Part shown: piece after piece, positions 48,924-57,526 of the stretch
Position numbering within the stretch: the stretch's first letter is position 1
Layout of the letters: every line of letters begins with the position of its first letter
Origin: Marinobacterium sedimentorum
GTDB lineage: Bacteria; Pseudomonadota; Gammaproteobacteria; Pseudomonadales; Balneatricaceae
DNA: 64,000 nt
Direction of reading: 5' to 3'
NCBI RefSeq assembly: GCF_024267675.1
Contig: NZ_JALDYX010000018.1
Coordinates: 31,462 to 95,461, forward strand
Position numbers and translations under genes: made by a program
The notes under the pieces: generated by a model
Told to the model about the DNA's origin: nothing
The model's database searches: none
Seen by the model: only the letters and a program-made list of their open reading frames with translations

Positions 48924-50747
48924 ATGTTATATAGCTCTGTCGCGGCACTAATACTCGGCACTCTGCTCTGGGCACTGCCACTGCGTCTGTTTGCCACCGA
49001 ACTGAACCTTACTGTCACCCTTGACTACCGTATTCTGGACAGGGCGCTTGAGGAACAACGGCTGTCGGACCCCGGCAAGGCAGTGGAGCTCCTTGCGGAC
49101 AGCAGCGGCTGCAACAGCCTGCGCCTGTCCAGCCCCCGCATCGAGGGCGCCGACGGCAGTCAGATTCGCATACTCACCGATCTAAGCACCCGCACAGGCA
49201 TTCCAACCGGCAATCACTGCATGCTGCCACTGGAGTGGAAAGGTGTCGTTGAAACCCTGCACCAGGCCTACATTGACCAAAGCCGACCTGCGATCCATAT
49301 CCGGACCACCAACTCCAATATCCTCAAGTCTGACGAACAGGCGCGTGCAGTGCCGGGCGTTATCTGGGACTGGATCAAGAACTTGATCCAGCCCAGATTC
49401 GATGCTGTCAGCATTGACCTCAGCGACGTGACTACAGACCTTGAAGCCCTGCTGCGCCTGACACTCAAAAACCCGCAATCCTCAGAGAGCCCGCCCCTGG
49501 GGCTCGCCTTCATGGCGGTCACCCCGACTCCCGCAGGGCTGGATCTGCTGCTCCGACTCCAGGTTCCCGATGCCCCCTCCGGATGGCAGCCCGCCAGCGA
49601 CAGAGTATTGAGTGCAGAGGAACTGACCCACTGGGACAGCGCCTGGCAGTCCTGGGACAGCTTTGCCACCTGGCTGATCAAGACGCTCGCCATAACGGCC
49701 GAGCCCGAGCTTGCGAACGCACTGGCCGATATTTTGCTGCAGGCACGCTTCGACCTGCGTGACGCCCTGGCGGATGACGACCGTGCGCGGGACCCTGTTC
49801 GTGACCTCTTTCTCAATACCTGGGAGCGGCTGGCACCCCTGCTGCACGACATTCGCCTGGACATTCCCGGGGTTCAAGCCCTGCAATACGCAACCTTTAT
49901 CAGCGCCGCCGATGCACTCAGTGCCCTGGACAGGGTCGCGCCGCATCTGGGCATGCAACTGGATCGCCACAGCCTGCGCAGCCTTGCCCGCCTGCTGGTG
50001 CCCACGGTCAGCGACGCTGATCTCGAATACGATACCGATGTGGATCCGGCGCTGCGCAAGCTGCTCGGGCTGGATCCTGAACTGAACATGGATGAGCCAG
50101 ACAATCCTCCCGTCCCTCTTGCCTGGCTTATTCCGGCGTCCCATGCCAGCCAGATAAGCCCTGCCCTGGTGACACGACTGACCGGCTGGGTACCGGCCAC
50201 GGCCGAGATCAATGACTATCTCGGCACCATGGCACAACTGCTTGATCAGGTAGTGTTGGCCGAGCGGCGCAAGGGCAAGGTGCCAGGCGATGCCTTCGAT
50301 ATCTACGCCACCCTGCTGCGAACCACGGCCTGGCAGGAAAGCTGCTGGCGACAGTTCACCCGCAAGGATGGAGAGGTGCGCACCATAGTGTCTCCGGGTG
50401 GAGCCATCGGCCTGATGCAGATCAATCGCCATGTCTGGCGCGGCCTATACAACATCGACTCACTCAGCCGCGATGTAGGCTACAACGCCCGGGCCGGCAA
50501 CGAGATTCTGGTGCATTACCTGGTCGACTTCGCCATCAAGCGCAAGGAAGACGAAATCGGCGGCGATCCCCGCGCCCTCGCCCGTGCCGCCTACGGCGTC
50601 TACAACGGCGGCCCGCGCCACCTGAGTCGCTACCGCAAGGCTGACACCAGCCGGACGCTCCAGGCGGTCGATATGGAATTCTGGCGCAAATACCAGGCCA
50701 TGGAAAAGCAGGGCACCGCAGCGGTCAAAGCCTGTTATGGGGTCTGA
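48924..50747 (+). CDS. Lytic transglycosylase (SLT domain) with long N-terminal extension
   Basis: An exported protein of 607 residues: a signal peptide or anchor (SVAALILGTLLWALPLRLFA), about 430 residues of no family I recognise, and a C-terminal SLT domain. Its catalytic glutamate is near residue 472 in TAWQESCW, with GAIGLMQINRHVW and AAYGVYNGGPRH completing the fold. Such enzymes cleave the glycan strand of peptidoglycan with formation of anhydro-muramic acid. The ATG follows AGAGGG. The neighbours give no hint of a specific partner. Confidence 0.88.
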   Translation: MLYSSVAALILGTLLWALPLRLFATELNLTVTLDYRILDRALEEQRLSDPGKAVELLADSSGCNSLRLSSPRIEGADGSQIRILTDLSTRTGIPTGNHCMLPLEWKGVVETLHQAYIDQSRPAIHIRTTNSNILKSDEQARAVPGVIWDWIKNLIQPRFDAVSIDLSDVTTDLEALLRLTLKNPQSSESPPLGLAFMAVTPTPAGLDLLLRLQVPDAPSGWQPASDRVLSAEELTHWDSAWQSWDSFATWLIKTLAITAEPELANALADILLQARFDLRDALADDDRARDPVRDLFLNTWERLAPLLHDIRLDIPGVQALQYATFISAADALSALDRVAPHLGMQLDRHSLRSLARLLVPTVSDADLEYDTDVDPALRKLLGLDPELNMDEPDNPPVPLAWLIPASHASQISPALVTRLTGWVPATAEINDYLGTMAQLLDQVVLAERRKGKVPGDAFDIYATLLRTTAWQESCWRQFTRKDGEVRTIVSPGGAIGLMQINRHVWRGLYNIDSLSRDVGYNARAGNEILVHYLVDFAIKRKEDEIGGDPRALARAAYGVYNGGPRHLSRYRKADTSRTLQAVDMEFWRKYQAMEKQGTAAVKACYGV

Positions 50748-50867
50748 CAGCTGGGTTCATTCAAACGCCACCGTTACCGGGGGGCTCAGAAATCAGCCCC
50801 TGTTTCCCTGGATCAGCGTTGCGCAGTAGCGGGCAACGCTTATCAAGCCGCACTCAAAGCCGCAGGC

Positions 50868-51154
50868 TCAGCGGGGCTTGATCGCAGCGTCCCTGGCTTC
50901 TGCCTTGCGCTGCATCTGCGCACTCCGGCAGTCCCTGCACAGTACCGCCCGGGTATTTATGTTCCCCTTTCTGACTTCGTACCACCATTTCTGTCGCTGC
51001 GCAGGCCATACCTCCTGCGTGCCACAGTTACGACACTGGATGACTAGCATAAAAGCGCGGGAGTCTGCCGTAGCTATTGTTGTGACTCAGGCAGACAGGG
51101 TCCGCCAAGACCCGCCGCCGCCGGCACCTCGATGTTGGTTATGGATAGTGACAT
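50868..51154 (-). pseudogene. Frameshifted copy of a zinc-ribbon protein
   Basis: The last 60 residues are open (IQCRNCGTQEVWPAQRQK... with CRDCRSAQ) and match the intact protein at 55055-55444. Upstream matching pieces are in other frames: VLADPVCLSHNNSYGRLPRF in a second frame and EVPAAAG in a third. This means at least two frameshifts relative to the intact paralog. An ATG at 51154 lies two bases after the OsmC gene stop. The four-cysteine ribbon itself is intact, so a short product from 51050 cannot be excluded. Confidence 0.75.
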
Positions 51155-51156
51155 GG

Positions 51157-51594
51157 CTAGGATTCCACCCGCACTAGCGTATTCAGGTGCGTTGTACCGG
51201 ACAGGGAATTGGTGATCAGGCAGGACGCTTCGGCCTTCTCAAGCAGCCGTATGGCTCTTTCCTCCTTCGTATCCCTGGCCACATCAAGTGTTGCGTTTAT
51301 CACGAACGCCGTAAACTTCGTCTTGCCATCGCTGCGTTCAAGTGTACCTTCGACATCACATTTCAATGAAATCCAAGACAGTTTGGACGCGCCGGCAATG
51401 GCGCGAAAGCTGAGAACAAAGCAATCCGCCACGGCTGCTATCAGTAGTGTTTCTGGAGACCAGCGGTCCCCAGGACCGCCAAATTCTATGGGTGGTGCTG
51501 AAGAAATTGGGTCCAGGGCATCACTGGCGAGGGTAACGTACCCCTCTGCCCCCGCGCTCGCGGCAACTCTGTAATGATGGGGAAAGTCTTGCAT
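51157..51594 (-). CDS. OsmC-family protein
   Basis: A 145-residue OsmC/Ohr-fold protein. The two conserved cysteines are present in AAVADCFVLSFR and EKAEASCLITNSL, suggesting thiol-dependent hydroperoxide reduction. GDRWSPETLLIAAVADC is the usual central motif. Cytoplasmic. The upstream spacer carries the third copy of a repeat element. Confidence 0.88.
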   Translation of the reverse strand: MQDFPHHYRVAASAGAEGYVTLASDALDPISSAPPIEFGGPGDRWSPETLLIAAVADCFVLSFRAIAGASKLSWISLKCDVEGTLERSDGKTKFTAFVINATLDVARDTKEERAIRLLEKAEASCLITNSLSGTTHLNTLVRVES

Positions 51595-51655
51595 AGAAAC
51601 CTCCGGTTACCTGCGTATAGATCGGGGACTCAGAGGCCCTAATGCCCAAAGTCAC

Positions 51656-51708
51656 TATTCACCAGACGAACAAACAGCGTCCCTGCCTCCTTGTCCGTTA
51701 TGTACAGG
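51656..51708. repeat. Diverged third copy of the repeat found at 45.9 kb
   Basis: Aligns without gaps over 53 bases to 45940-45992, with about 12 differences; the last 14 bases (CCGTTATGTACAGG) are identical. Read on the minus strand, all copies can be read as a peptide resembling YIT(G/D)KE(G/A)G(N/T)LF. It lies just upstream of the OsmC gene. Confidence 0.6.
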
Positions 51709-51834
51709 CACCCCGGCACAGAGTCCGTCTCTGACCATTCAATAAACCCGGAATGTAGAATAGCAGCTGGCAACTGGCAGCGGGGCCGGCCCGCGAAACA
51801 GAGGTGCGGGAGAACAGAGGGAAATTCGGGCGAA

Positions 51835-52149
51835 TCAGCCCTCCAATGCCTGTTCCAGCAACAGCTCGGCCTGTCCGCTGTCCAGCATGGCGGCGACTTC
51901 CGCGGTCGAGAACGGCGGCACGCTGATCAGGGTACGGGGTGAAAGCATCAGCATGTCACCAAATGCCTCGGCGGGCCTGTCGCTGAGCAGGAAAAACGGA
52001 CATGGCAGATTCAGCAGCAGATCACAGTTCACCCGCTGCCCGGGTTCAGCCATGACCTGCAGGAAGCAGCCATCATGACAGCGGGCACGCAGGCCGCCAG
52101 TGGAGACATCAAAGTCATACAATTCGGTCACGATCAGTAAGGACTGCAT
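51835..52149 (-). CDS. Hypothetical protein
   Basis: A 104-residue frame with ATG start (MQSLLIVTELYDFDVSTGG...), no signal peptide, no membrane helix and two or three cysteines. I do not recognise the family. The composition is like that of real genes in the region and no other frame fits. It is divergent from ytoQ, with 150 bases between them. Confidence 0.55.
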   Translation of the reverse strand: MQSLLIVTELYDFDVSTGGLRARCHDGCFLQVMAEPGQRVNCDLLLNLPCPFFLLSDRPAEAFGDMLMLSPRTLISVPPFSTAEVAAMLDSGQAELLLEQALEG

Positions 52150-52299
52150 CCGTTTCGCCCGCCATCCCTAAAACAGCAAGACTGCCATGGCCAGCACAGC
52201 ACGACAAGTCCTGCCGCGCGGCTTGCAGAGGCGCAGCTTGTTCGGGACAATGCACAAAACCCTTGGCATTTTGTATACATAACCTTCGAGGAGAGTCCC

Positions 52300-52743
52300 A
52301 TGATCTGGACCGTTTATTTGTCTGGCGAGATTCACAGCGACTGGCGCGAACGCATCGAAGCCGGCTGCGCGGCACTGAACTTGCCGGTCGATTTTGTTGG
52401 CCCGGTCACCGACCACGATGCCTCTGATGCCGCCGGCGATCACCTGGGTGCCGAAGACAAGCCGTTCTGGCGCGACAACAAGTCATCCAGGGTGAACGCC
52501 ATCCGCACCAAGACGCTGATCGAGAGCGCCGATGTGGCCGTGGTGCGTTTTGGCAGCCAGTACAAACAGTGGAACGCCGCCTTTGATGCCGGCTACCTGG
52601 CAGCCCTGGGCACGCCGTATATTACATTGCACGACGCCGACATCATCCACCCGCTGAAGGAAGTCGATGCCGCCGCCATGGCCTGGGCGCAACAACCTGA
52701 GCAGGTGGTAGAGATCCTGCGATACGTGACTCAGGGCAAGTAA
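52300..52743 (+). CDS. ytoQ: YtoQ-family protein
   Basis: A 147-residue protein of the YtoQ family, a nucleoside 2-deoxyribosyltransferase-like fold (TVYLSGEIHSDWRERI, PFWRDNKSSRVNAIRTKTLI, ADVAVVRFGSQYKQWNAAFDAG, each conserved). Function is not established. GAGGAG precedes the ATG. A strong terminator follows, then a duplicated and frameshifted piece of its own 3' end. Confidence 0.87.
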   Translation: MIWTVYLSGEIHSDWRERIEAGCAALNLPVDFVGPVTDHDASDAAGDHLGAEDKPFWRDNKSSRVNAIRTKTLIESADVAVVRFGSQYKQWNAAFDAGYLAALGTPYITLHDADIIHPLKEVDAAAMAWAQQPEQVVEILRYVTQGK

Positions 52744-52756
52744 GCCTCATTGTTCA

Positions 52757-52793
52757 AGATAAGAACGCCGCATACTCCGCGGCGTTCTTATCT
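52757..52793 (+). terminator. Terminator after ytoQ
   Basis: AGATAAGAACGCCGC and its exact complement form a 15-bp stem with a seven-base loop, 13 bases after the ytoQ stop. The stem has T-rich sequence on its 3' side (TTCTTATCTATTAG). Confidence 0.85.
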
Positions 52794-52851
52794 ATTAGCC
52801 TGATTTTTACTCAGGTAAAAATACGGGCAAGCGGGTACGCCACTCTTCACA

Positions 52852-52981
52852 TTGGCACACTCCACGATGCCGATATCATCCACCCGCTGGAAGAGGTGGA
52901 CGCCGCCGCCATGGCCTGGCTGGGCGCAGCAGCCGGAGCAGGTCGTAGAGATCCTGCGATACGTGACTCAGGGCAAGTCAA
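52852..52981 (+). pseudogene. Duplicated 3' fragment of ytoQ
   Basis: About 125 bases repeat the end of ytoQ (from LHDADIIHPL to the final YVTQGK codons; compare 52620-52740) with substitutions and a small insertion that shifts the frame after AMAWL. It has no start or N-terminal part, so it is a partial duplication or the trace of a second copy replaced by recombination. Confidence 0.85.
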
Positions 52982-53002
52982 AGCCTCTCTTATAGCGATC
53001 AG

Positions 53003-53042
53003 TGCCCCGGGCCGGCGCCCGATTCATCGCCGTCCCGGGGCA
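53003..53042 (+). terminator. Long hairpin upstream of corA
   Basis: TGCCCCGGG (53003-53011) pairs with CCCGGGGCA (53034-53042), with an inner CGGCG/CGCCG stem after single unpaired bases. AAATTTTCTATT follows, so it can work as an intrinsic terminator for transcription from the ytoQ side. Confidence 0.7.
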
Positions 53043-53179
53043 AATTTTCTATTCCCGCCCCGCCCCGTTGCCCCTGCGAGTTCTGCAAAATAACCCCGCA
53101 AAACCCGCCCCTGCGCTACAGGGGCGCCTCTGTGTGGCGTTATACTCTGGCGCATCACTGACAGGGAGTACGCCGCCCC

Positions 53180-54127
53180 ATGCTTGCCGCATATCAACTC
53201 GAACACAATCACCTGCGCAAGACACCGCTGAACATCGACGATGACATCCCCGAGGGCACCATCTGGGTCGATGCGCTGGAACCGGACGAGGACGAGCGCA
53301 ACTGGCTGTCGGGCCACTTTGTCGGCGGTCTGCCGGGGCAGGAAAAGGTCGATGAGATCGAGGCATCCTCACGTTTTTTTACCGACCAGGACGGCCTGCA
53401 TATCAACTCGCTGTTCCCCCACAAGGTAGGGCAGGAACTGCGCAGCTTTAACGTCTCCCTCAACCTGCGCGTCGACCGCCTTATCAGTGTTCGCGGCGAA
53501 GACCTCAGCCTGTTCCGCCTGCTGCGCCAGTATCTGCGCCAGGACCGCATTCACGCCGCGGGCCCGATGGAGCTGCTGCTGCATCTGTTTGCCCTCAAGG
53601 TGGATTACCTGTCGGACTCCATCGAAGACGTGTACAAGATTCTGGAGCCGGCCTCAGAACAGGTCTTCGAGACCGAAAACCTGGATGAAGTGCTGCGCAT
53701 GATCACCCGCCAGGAAGACAGCAACGGCAAGATCCGCCTGAGCCTGCTGGATACCCAGCGTACCCTGCGTTTCCTGCAGCGCTATCAGATCGACAAGCTG
53801 GGCAAAGACAACAAACGTCAAATCCGGGAGATGCTGTCGGACATCGAATCCCTGCTGCCCCACACCCAGTTTCTGTTCGACAAGATCAACTTTATGCTCG
53901 ATGCCACCATGAGCTTCACCAACCTGCAGCAGAGCAAGATCATCAAGATCTTCTCGGTAGCCGCCGTGGTCTTCCTGCCGCCCACCCTGATCGCCAGCAT
54001 CTACGGCATGAACTTCAATATCATGCCCGAACTGCAGCAAAGCTGGGGTTATCCCATGGCGCTCGGCATGATGCTCGCCAGTGCCTTCGGCACCTATTAC
54101 TTCTTCAAGCGCAAAGACTGGTTGTAG
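53180..54127 (+). CDS. CorA-family magnesium/divalent-cation transporter
   Basis: An inner-membrane channel of 315 residues. The large N-terminal cytoplasmic part has the long stalk helix, followed by two C-terminal membrane helices; the pore signature YGMNF lies near residue 275 (IASIYGMNFNIMPE), followed by a short periplasmic loop. The C-terminus YYFFKRKDWL is typical. It is a CorA/ZntB-type transporter of Mg2+, Co2+ or Zn2+. The ATG at 53180 follows GGGAG at a rather long distance. Confidence 0.9.
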   Translation: MLAAYQLEHNHLRKTPLNIDDDIPEGTIWVDALEPDEDERNWLSGHFVGGLPGQEKVDEIEASSRFFTDQDGLHINSLFPHKVGQELRSFNVSLNLRVDRLISVRGEDLSLFRLLRQYLRQDRIHAAGPMELLLHLFALKVDYLSDSIEDVYKILEPASEQVFETENLDEVLRMITRQEDSNGKIRLSLLDTQRTLRFLQRYQIDKLGKDNKRQIREMLSDIESLLPHTQFLFDKINFMLDATMSFTNLQQSKIIKIFSVAAVVFLPPTLIASIYGMNFNIMPELQQSWGYPMALGMMLASAFGTYYFFKRKDWL

Positions 54128-54263
54128 AGCAGGAGCGAGGGGAAAGGGTAAAAAAGCCCCTGTCCTCAGAAGCCGGTCAGCCTAAAGCGATAGTCAACCC
54201 GCTGCGTACCACGCCACCGGCCGCAACACTGCCAGGGGCTTCGGGTTGGGCAGCGCTGACCGG

Positions 54264-54758
54264 TCAAAGAATCTGTGGATTCAGCTGCCACAGGGGATAG
54301 TTCAGTCCCCACGCAAAAATGACCCCCAGCAGGTAGGGAAAAAGCAATGCATCGGCAAGAGGCCGCACGCGCCAGACATACACCAGAGTCGCCAGGATAA
54401 GTACCCAGAGCACCGACATATCAACCAGCGCCCTCAGGCCGCTGTGCCAGGCAAAGAACAGCCAGCTCCAAAGCGCGTGACGCCAAGCTGCAGCAAGAAA
54501 AAACCCAAAGCCTGCCGGTTGGCTTGAAATCCTCCACAACGCCACACCAGCCAGGCTGGCGATGCCCATCAGGGCATACAGTGTCGCCCACACAGGACCA
54601 AACAGGCCCCCCGGCGGCGCCCACTCAGGCTGGGCAAGTTGGCTGTAAAAAGCCCTGGCCTGTACTGAAGCGACGGTTCCAATGCCAGACGCCACGAAAC
54701 TCACAAGCAGCCAGCCAAGCAATCCCGGAATCTGCATGCGCCCCGACACTGGTGACAT
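54264..54758 (-). CDS. TspO/MBR-family protein
   Basis: A 164-residue membrane protein with five predicted helices. PEWAPPGGLFGPVWATLYALMG is the conserved porphyrin/ligand-site segment (read in two parts), and a C-terminal LNYPLWQLNP matches the family end. TspO proteins bind tetrapyrroles and other ligands and act in oxidative stress. Convergent with corA. Confidence 0.88.
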   Translation of the reverse strand: MSPVSGRMQIPGLLGWLLVSFVASGIGTVASVQARAFYSQLAQPEWAPPGGLFGPVWATLYALMGIASLAGVALWRISSQPAGFGFFLAAAWRHALWSWLFFAWHSGLRALVDMSVLWVLILATLVYVWRVRPLADALLFPYLLGVIFAWGLNYPLWQLNPQIL

Positions 54759-55054
54759 ACCGCCTCCAACAGGTGCCCATTGAGTATGTTAATTAAAGTC
54801 CATAGGCAACGGCCCTGTTGAGATTTGCAGGCCCTGTTCTGGCGGAACGCTCTTCGCCCCTCATGTGCCTCCCGCAAGCGGCTGATCTTGCATCAGCTAA
54901 GCGCTAACGCAGCTAAAGAGTAGCCGCAGAATTATCATCGAGCGGAGCCTGGAAACCCTGTTTACACCCGACCTTTTACCCACAGTCGTTGCATTCCCCG
55001 CGCCAGAAGCCGCTCTATCAGCGGAAAACTCGGCGCTGGACCTGCAGCACATTT

Positions 55055-55444
55055 TCAGCCTCCACGGCGTTGCTTCTTTTTGGCCAGCCCGGCCTCAGAC
55101 GCAGCCCTGGCCTCGGCCTTGCGCAGCTTTTGTGCAGCCCGGCAGGCCCGGCACAGCACCGCCCGGATGTTTATATCTCCCTTCTTCACCTCGTACCACC
55201 ACTTTTGTCGCGGTGCCGGCCAGACCTCTTCCTCGCCGCAGTTGCGACAGACGATGGCCACATCCACATAGAAGCGAGGCAGCCGACCGTAGGTGTTGTT
55301 ATGTGCCAGGCTGGCAGGATCCGCCATGACCGCCCCCGCCGGCACGCAGGCATTGGGATCGGTCGTATCGATACCGACCAGGGCCCTGGCACGGGCGAGC
55401 TGACTTTCCTTCAACCTGCGCTCTTGGGTATCGGGGCTGGTCAT
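55055..55444 (-). CDS. Zinc-ribbon domain protein
   Basis: A 129-residue protein. The C-terminal half holds a treble-clef-like zinc ribbon with VCRNCGEEEVWPAPRQKWWY and VLCRACRAAQK, four cysteines as two CxxC knuckles, like the probable zinc-ribbon family found in many bacteria. The C-terminus is basic (AKKKQRRGG). It has a frameshifted paralog at 50868-51154. The role is unknown. The 296-base spacer upstream on the tspO side shows nothing I can support. Confidence 0.75.
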   Translation of the reverse strand: MTSPDTQERRLKESQLARARALVGIDTTDPNACVPAGAVMADPASLAHNNTYGRLPRFYVDVAIVCRNCGEEEVWPAPRQKWWYEVKKGDINIRAVLCRACRAAQKLRKAEARAASEAGLAKKKQRRGG

Positions 55445-55459
55445 GATTGCCTCGGGCAG

Positions 55460-55903
55460 CTATTTGCCCTGCACCTGCCATGAATAGGTGAAGGTGTCCC
55501 GCAACGCGTGCGCCAGGTTATAGGTCGCGCGCTGTGCAGCGTTCATACTCAGCAGGTCTGGATCGATCTCTTTTGCCAGTGCCACCATCTGGGACTCCAC
55601 TTCTCTTGCTTCCACCATGCTGAGTTCACCAATATACAGCTCGCGAAATCGCCTGCGGGACTGTGCCAGTTCATCCTGCGTATGTACCTCGGGGTTTGCC
55701 AACACCTGGGCGGCCTGAACGGCTTCTGTATATAACGTCTGCCGCAAAATATAGAACGGCCTGGCCGCTTCCATCTCTCTGGCACTCGCTTCCTCCAGCC
55801 GCGCCTGATTGAAACTCAGGGCGCTGATAACAACCCCGGCGACAACACTCAGCACCTGGACCGTCGTAGCGAGCAGTTCAAGTTTCGATTTGGGTTCAGA
55901 CAT
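55460..55903 (-). CDS. Hypothetical single-helix membrane protein
   Basis: 147 residues: a short cytoplasmic start, one membrane helix (LLATTVQVLSVVAGVVISALSF) and a helical domain rich in A, E, R. AAAGG precedes the ATG at 55903. The family is not recognised. It lies 15 bases upstream of the zinc-ribbon gene, so the two may be co-transcribed. Confidence 0.6.
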   Translation of the reverse strand: MSEPKSKLELLATTVQVLSVVAGVVISALSFNQARLEEASAREMEAARPFYILRQTLYTEAVQAAQVLANPEVHTQDELAQSRRRFRELYIGELSMVEAREVESQMVALAKEIDPDLLSMNAAQRATYNLAHALRDTFTYSWQVQGK

Positions 55904-55915
55904 TTCAGGTACCTT

Positions 55916-56110
55916 TTATGAAGAGGTAGAGCGCCAGAAGTCAGATGAAGCCAGAAAATAGTCAAACGGGCTCGCCGCCGGACTATTGTAGCGAATGGGC
56001 TGGCCGGTAATGACAATGAAATCGTCAAACTTGGCTTCAAGCAGCCTGTCGGGCTTGGCCGGTCGTAGTGAGGGAAAGAGCGATTTGTTCAGCACATCCA
56101 TGTGCTTCAC
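55916..56110 (-). pseudogene. Remnant of an OsmC/YcaO-domain gene (N-terminal part)
   Basis: A 64-residue frame contains LEAKFDDFIVITGQPIRYN and SPFDYFLASSDFW, which match, from memory, the N-terminal OsmC-like part of OsmC/YcaO-domain proteins (…LEAKFDDF…DQPIRY…PFDYFLASS…). The frame stops soon after that motif; the rest of a ~700-residue gene is absent. A truncated gene is the best explanation. Confidence 0.6.
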
Positions 56111-56420
56111 CCCTTCGGGGCTTGCACGTTCAATCGCTCCCTACGATTGAATGAGTTAGTTTTTGAACTCTTTTGAGACAATAAATCGGCAGGATAGTCG
56201 ATTTACACAGCGTAAGCTGCCCACCGGGCAAGCTACAGGGATGTAGCTTGTGAATAGTGGTTCTATCAAAGAGCATACAAAAATGACCCCTCTTTACCAA
56301 AAAGAGACGGCTAGAAAAATCGGAGGGTGACAGCCCTGAATTGCCGCCATTATCCCGCTTTTTCCGCCATCCGTCTTGGCTAGGAGGCTGTCACTGCCAT
56401 GAACAAGCAAGAAACAGATC
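56111..56420. other. Intergenic region with small inverted repeats
   Basis: No supported gene. Three inverted repeats: CCCCTTCGGGG near 56110, AAGCTACA-GGGA-TGTAGCTT (56230-56249), and GTGACAGCC (56327-56335) with GGCTGTCAC (56386-56394). The last flanks a direct repeat of CCGCCAT and could be the terminator of the NTF2-like gene. Confidence 0.45.
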
Positions 56421-56780
56421 TCAGAACGCGCTCTTCCATTGCTCGGTGTCGAGGAACCACCGCTCCTCGTAGATCTTGTCGCCTTTGAACTTGAACAGGA
56501 CGGACACCTGGGAGCCTGCGACCTTTTCGGACTTCCACTCAAGAATCGAGATGACTTCGCTTTCCCCTTCGATCTGACGCAGCCCTGTGATTTCGAAACC
56601 TGGCGGGAGAATCTCCCCAAGACCATCCAGCGCCACACGGAACGCCTGTCGTCCCTCAAGGACATCGGTCTGCCCCGGCATGATGAATGTCATGTCCTCC
56701 ACGTAGTCGGCGACCAGGGTATCGAAGTCTCCGGCGCCGAGTGCCTCCCAGCCTCGTTGTACAATATCTGCTAAACCCAT
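56421..56780 (-). CDS. NTF2/SnoaL-like protein
   Basis: A 119-residue cone-shaped alpha+beta protein of the SnoaL/ketosteroid-isomerase-like group: MGLADIVQRGWEALGAGDFDTLVADYVEDMTFIMPGQ (in parts) is the helical start, then KFKGDKIYEERWFLD at the end, with the usual E/W residues. Such proteins bind small ligands or act as isomerases or dehydratases. Substrate unknown. Confidence 0.78.
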   Translation of the reverse strand: MGLADIVQRGWEALGAGDFDTLVADYVEDMTFIMPGQTDVLEGRQAFRVALDGLGEILPPGFEITGLRQIEGESEVISILEWKSEKVAGSQVSVLFKFKGDKIYEERWFLDTEQWKSAF

Positions 56781-57106
56781 TGGCCTGTACTCCTATACGG
56801 ATCTAATCGTTCGTGCTGTGCGCTCACGCAAAGCGGCAAAGTGGCAGAGCGGCCTCTGCCTGGATTCATTATGGACGCTGCTGCCAATACTGCTCATTAC
56901 AACGGGCCAGCTGCAACTGCTGACGCCTGCAAAAAATGGCAAACCGCAAATGCCGTCTCGCCACGAAACCTGCTTCCTGGCACAAGGTTGGCACAATACT
57001 GCCAAGTCAAAAGAAAGTACCGGAACCGAAAGCAGCTGGGGTCTTGCCTTTGCCGCCGGCATATACAGGCTGCCTCATATGACAAAACGCAAGACCCCTG
57101 AACCCC
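56781..57106. other. Intergenic region, no supported gene
   Basis: A plus-strand frame of 108 residues (56818-57144) covers it but has no ribosome-binding site or recognisable domain and overlaps the next gene; I did not accept it. Confidence 0.4.
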
Positions 57107-57526
57107 TTATCGCGTCGATCCAATGGTCCCGGAAGTATGCATAGTTTTATTAGTCCACTTCACAACCAATGGTGATACTCCAGTCACAGTAAACTTTCCT
57201 GAAGCAGTATCCAATGTACCGCTAACGTCTCCACCGGAGACAACTATTGTATAACCATCAGGCCCCCATAAAGAGGGAACTGTTGCTGGGTTAACTACAA
57301 AGTTAGCAATCGATACGGCGGTATCTGCAACAAGCGCCGTGGCACTCGCAGCCGTTGCCGCGGCAGTTGCAACCAAAAGTGGCGTTGATCCTCCGAACGT
57401 TGCTATGGTTAATGCTGTGCCTGCGATGGTCCCGAGTGCGCCGACAATAACTATGCCAAAGCCAAACGCATGAGACCAATCCTGGGCATGGCTTATTTTG
57501 TTTTCCTCAAAACCAGTAATCACCAT
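57107..57526 (-). CDS. Hypothetical hydrophobic protein
   Basis: 139 residues with two adjacent glycine/alanine-rich hydrophobic stretches (GFGIVIVGALGTIAGTAL and PLLVATAAATAASATALVAD) and a beta-rich, Thr/Ser/Gly-rich C-terminus (VVSGGDVSGTLDTASGKFTV). This resembles small pore-forming or secreted proteins, but I recognise no family. The ribosome-binding site is weak. Lower G+C than its neighbours suggests transfer. Confidence 0.45.
   Translation of the reverse strand: MVITGFEENKISHAQDWSHAFGFGIVIVGALGTIAGTALTIATFGGSTPLLVATAAATAASATALVADTAVSIANFVVNPATVPSLWGPDGYTIVVSGGDVSGTLDTASGKFTVTGVSPLVVKWTNKTMHTSGTIGSTR

Noticed and set aside
56818..57144. 108-codon plus-strand frame
   Set aside because: No ribosome-binding site, no recognisable domain, odd composition and overlap with the minus-strand frame at 57107.
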